DNA of 52,618 nt from Sphingobacteriales bacterium UTBCD1 (lineage in GTDB: Bacteria; Bacteroidota; Bacteroidia; Chitinophagales; Chitinophagaceae): contig MWTC01000046.1 in NCBI GenBank assembly GCA_002066995.1, forward strand, positions 1 to 52,618. The letters are read 5' to 3'. How positions within the stretch are numbered: the stretch's first letter is position 1; each line of letters starts with the position of its first letter. The notes below the pieces were generated by a model, which was given only the letters and a program-made list of their open reading frames with translations, ran no database searches and had not been told where the DNA came from. Of this stretch, positions 52,422-52,618 are shown one piece after another. Made by a program: the position numbers and the translations under genes.

Positions 52422-52451
52422 TTCTCTGATGCAATTGCGAGGAGATTCAAT

Positions 52452-52524
52452 GCGGAAGTAGCTCAGTTGGTAGAGCGCAACCTTGCCAAGGTTGAGGTCG
52501 CGGGTTCGAGCCTCGTCTTCCGCT
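52452..52524 (+). tRNA. tRNA-Gly (anticodon GCC)
   Basis: 73 bases with a full cloverleaf: acceptor GCGGAAG/CTTCCGC plus discriminator T, D-stem GCTC/GAGC, anticodon arm CAACC-TTGCCAA-GGTTG, T-loop TTCGAGC. No CCA is encoded. Confidence 0.95.
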
Positions 52525-52528
52525 CTAC

Positions 52529-52557
52529 ATCCATCAGTAGGTTACTGGTGGATTTTT
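52529..52557 (+). terminator. Terminator-like hairpin after tRNA-Gly
   Basis: ATCCATCAG (52529-52537) pairs with CTGGTGGAT (52545-52553) with one G-U, 7-base loop, then five T. Confidence 0.75.
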
Positions 52558-52573
52558 AGTTTTAGAAGTTCTT

Positions 52574-52618
52574 GCCCCGGTGGTGGAACTGGTAGACACG
52601 CAGGACTTAAAATCCTGT
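52574..52618 (+). tRNA. tRNA-Leu (anticodon TAA), cut by the window end
   Basis: The 5' 45 bases: acceptor strand GCCCCGG, D-arm with GGTAGAC, anticodon arm CAGGA-CTTAAAA-TCCTG. The variable arm, T-arm and 3' acceptor lie beyond the window. Confidence 0.88.

Overview
The window comes from a member of the Bacteroidota, most probably the Chitinophagaceae or a near relative. Three things point there: family-restricted proteins (a PorW/SprE-like type IX secretion protein, DUF2723, DUF3810, DUF2130, and an OmpA protein with thrombospondin type 3 repeats), many perfect copies of the Bacteroidota -7 promoter element TAnnTTTG just upstream of genes, and weak Shine-Dalgarno sequences. Most of the window is ordinary, densely packed chromosome. 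I saw no phage, plasmid or CRISPR locus.

Layout. 0-6.4 kb: rluD-like and lipB from divergent promoters, a secreted protein, a PLP-dependent deaminase, a nucleotidyltransferase, and an ECF sigma factor translationally coupled to a membrane protein that joins an anti-sigma-like N-terminus to a trypsin-like protease. 6.5-8.5 kb: a small lipoprotein and a DbpA-like DEAD-box helicase. 8.55-16.6 kb: an aromatic amino acid supra-operon (prephenate dehydratase, aminotransferase, prephenate dehydrogenase, DAHP synthase-chorismate mutase, aroB, aroA, aroC). 16.6-26.5 kb: cell envelope genes (VanX-like dipeptidase, L,D-transpeptidase, OmpA, PBP1A, PorW/SprE-like). 27-32.2 kb: a GlmU-like protein, tpiA, then a surface polysaccharide group (flippase, methyltransferase, glycosyltransferase). 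32.2-41 kb: acyl-CoA-binding protein, MoxR ATPase and VWA pair, DUF2723 membrane protein, SAM hydrolase family protein, SDR. 41.2-43.5 kb: a tRNA-Lys with a GIY-YIG ORF and a tRNA fragment beside it, then the yceD-rpmF-plsX operon. 43.6-52.6 kb: DUF3810, prolyl oligopeptidase, dCTP deaminase, phosphopantetheinyl transferase, DUF2130, tRNA-Leu, histidine kinase, glycosyltransferase, a small membrane protein, tRNA-Gly and a tRNA-Leu cut by the window end.

The strongest find is the leader of the aromatic operon. Between a perfect TAnnTTTG element and pheA lies a 28-codon ORF whose codons 7-16 read Y-R-W-F-Y-F-Y-F-F-F. It is followed by mutually exclusive hairpins ending in an intrinsic terminator. 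This is the textbook architecture of ribosome-mediated attenuation, here tuned to all three aromatic amino acids and placed ahead of seven genes. The run of aromatic codons forms the apical loop of the pause hairpin, and the promoter lies only four bases from the leader ATG.

The second find is a GIY-YIG nuclease ORF just downstream of tRNA-Lys whose stop codon lies inside a 55-base 3' tRNA fragment that begins in the D-loop. This looks like a tRNA-targeting mobile unit. Everything here was read by eye. No database search, folding program or alignment was run.
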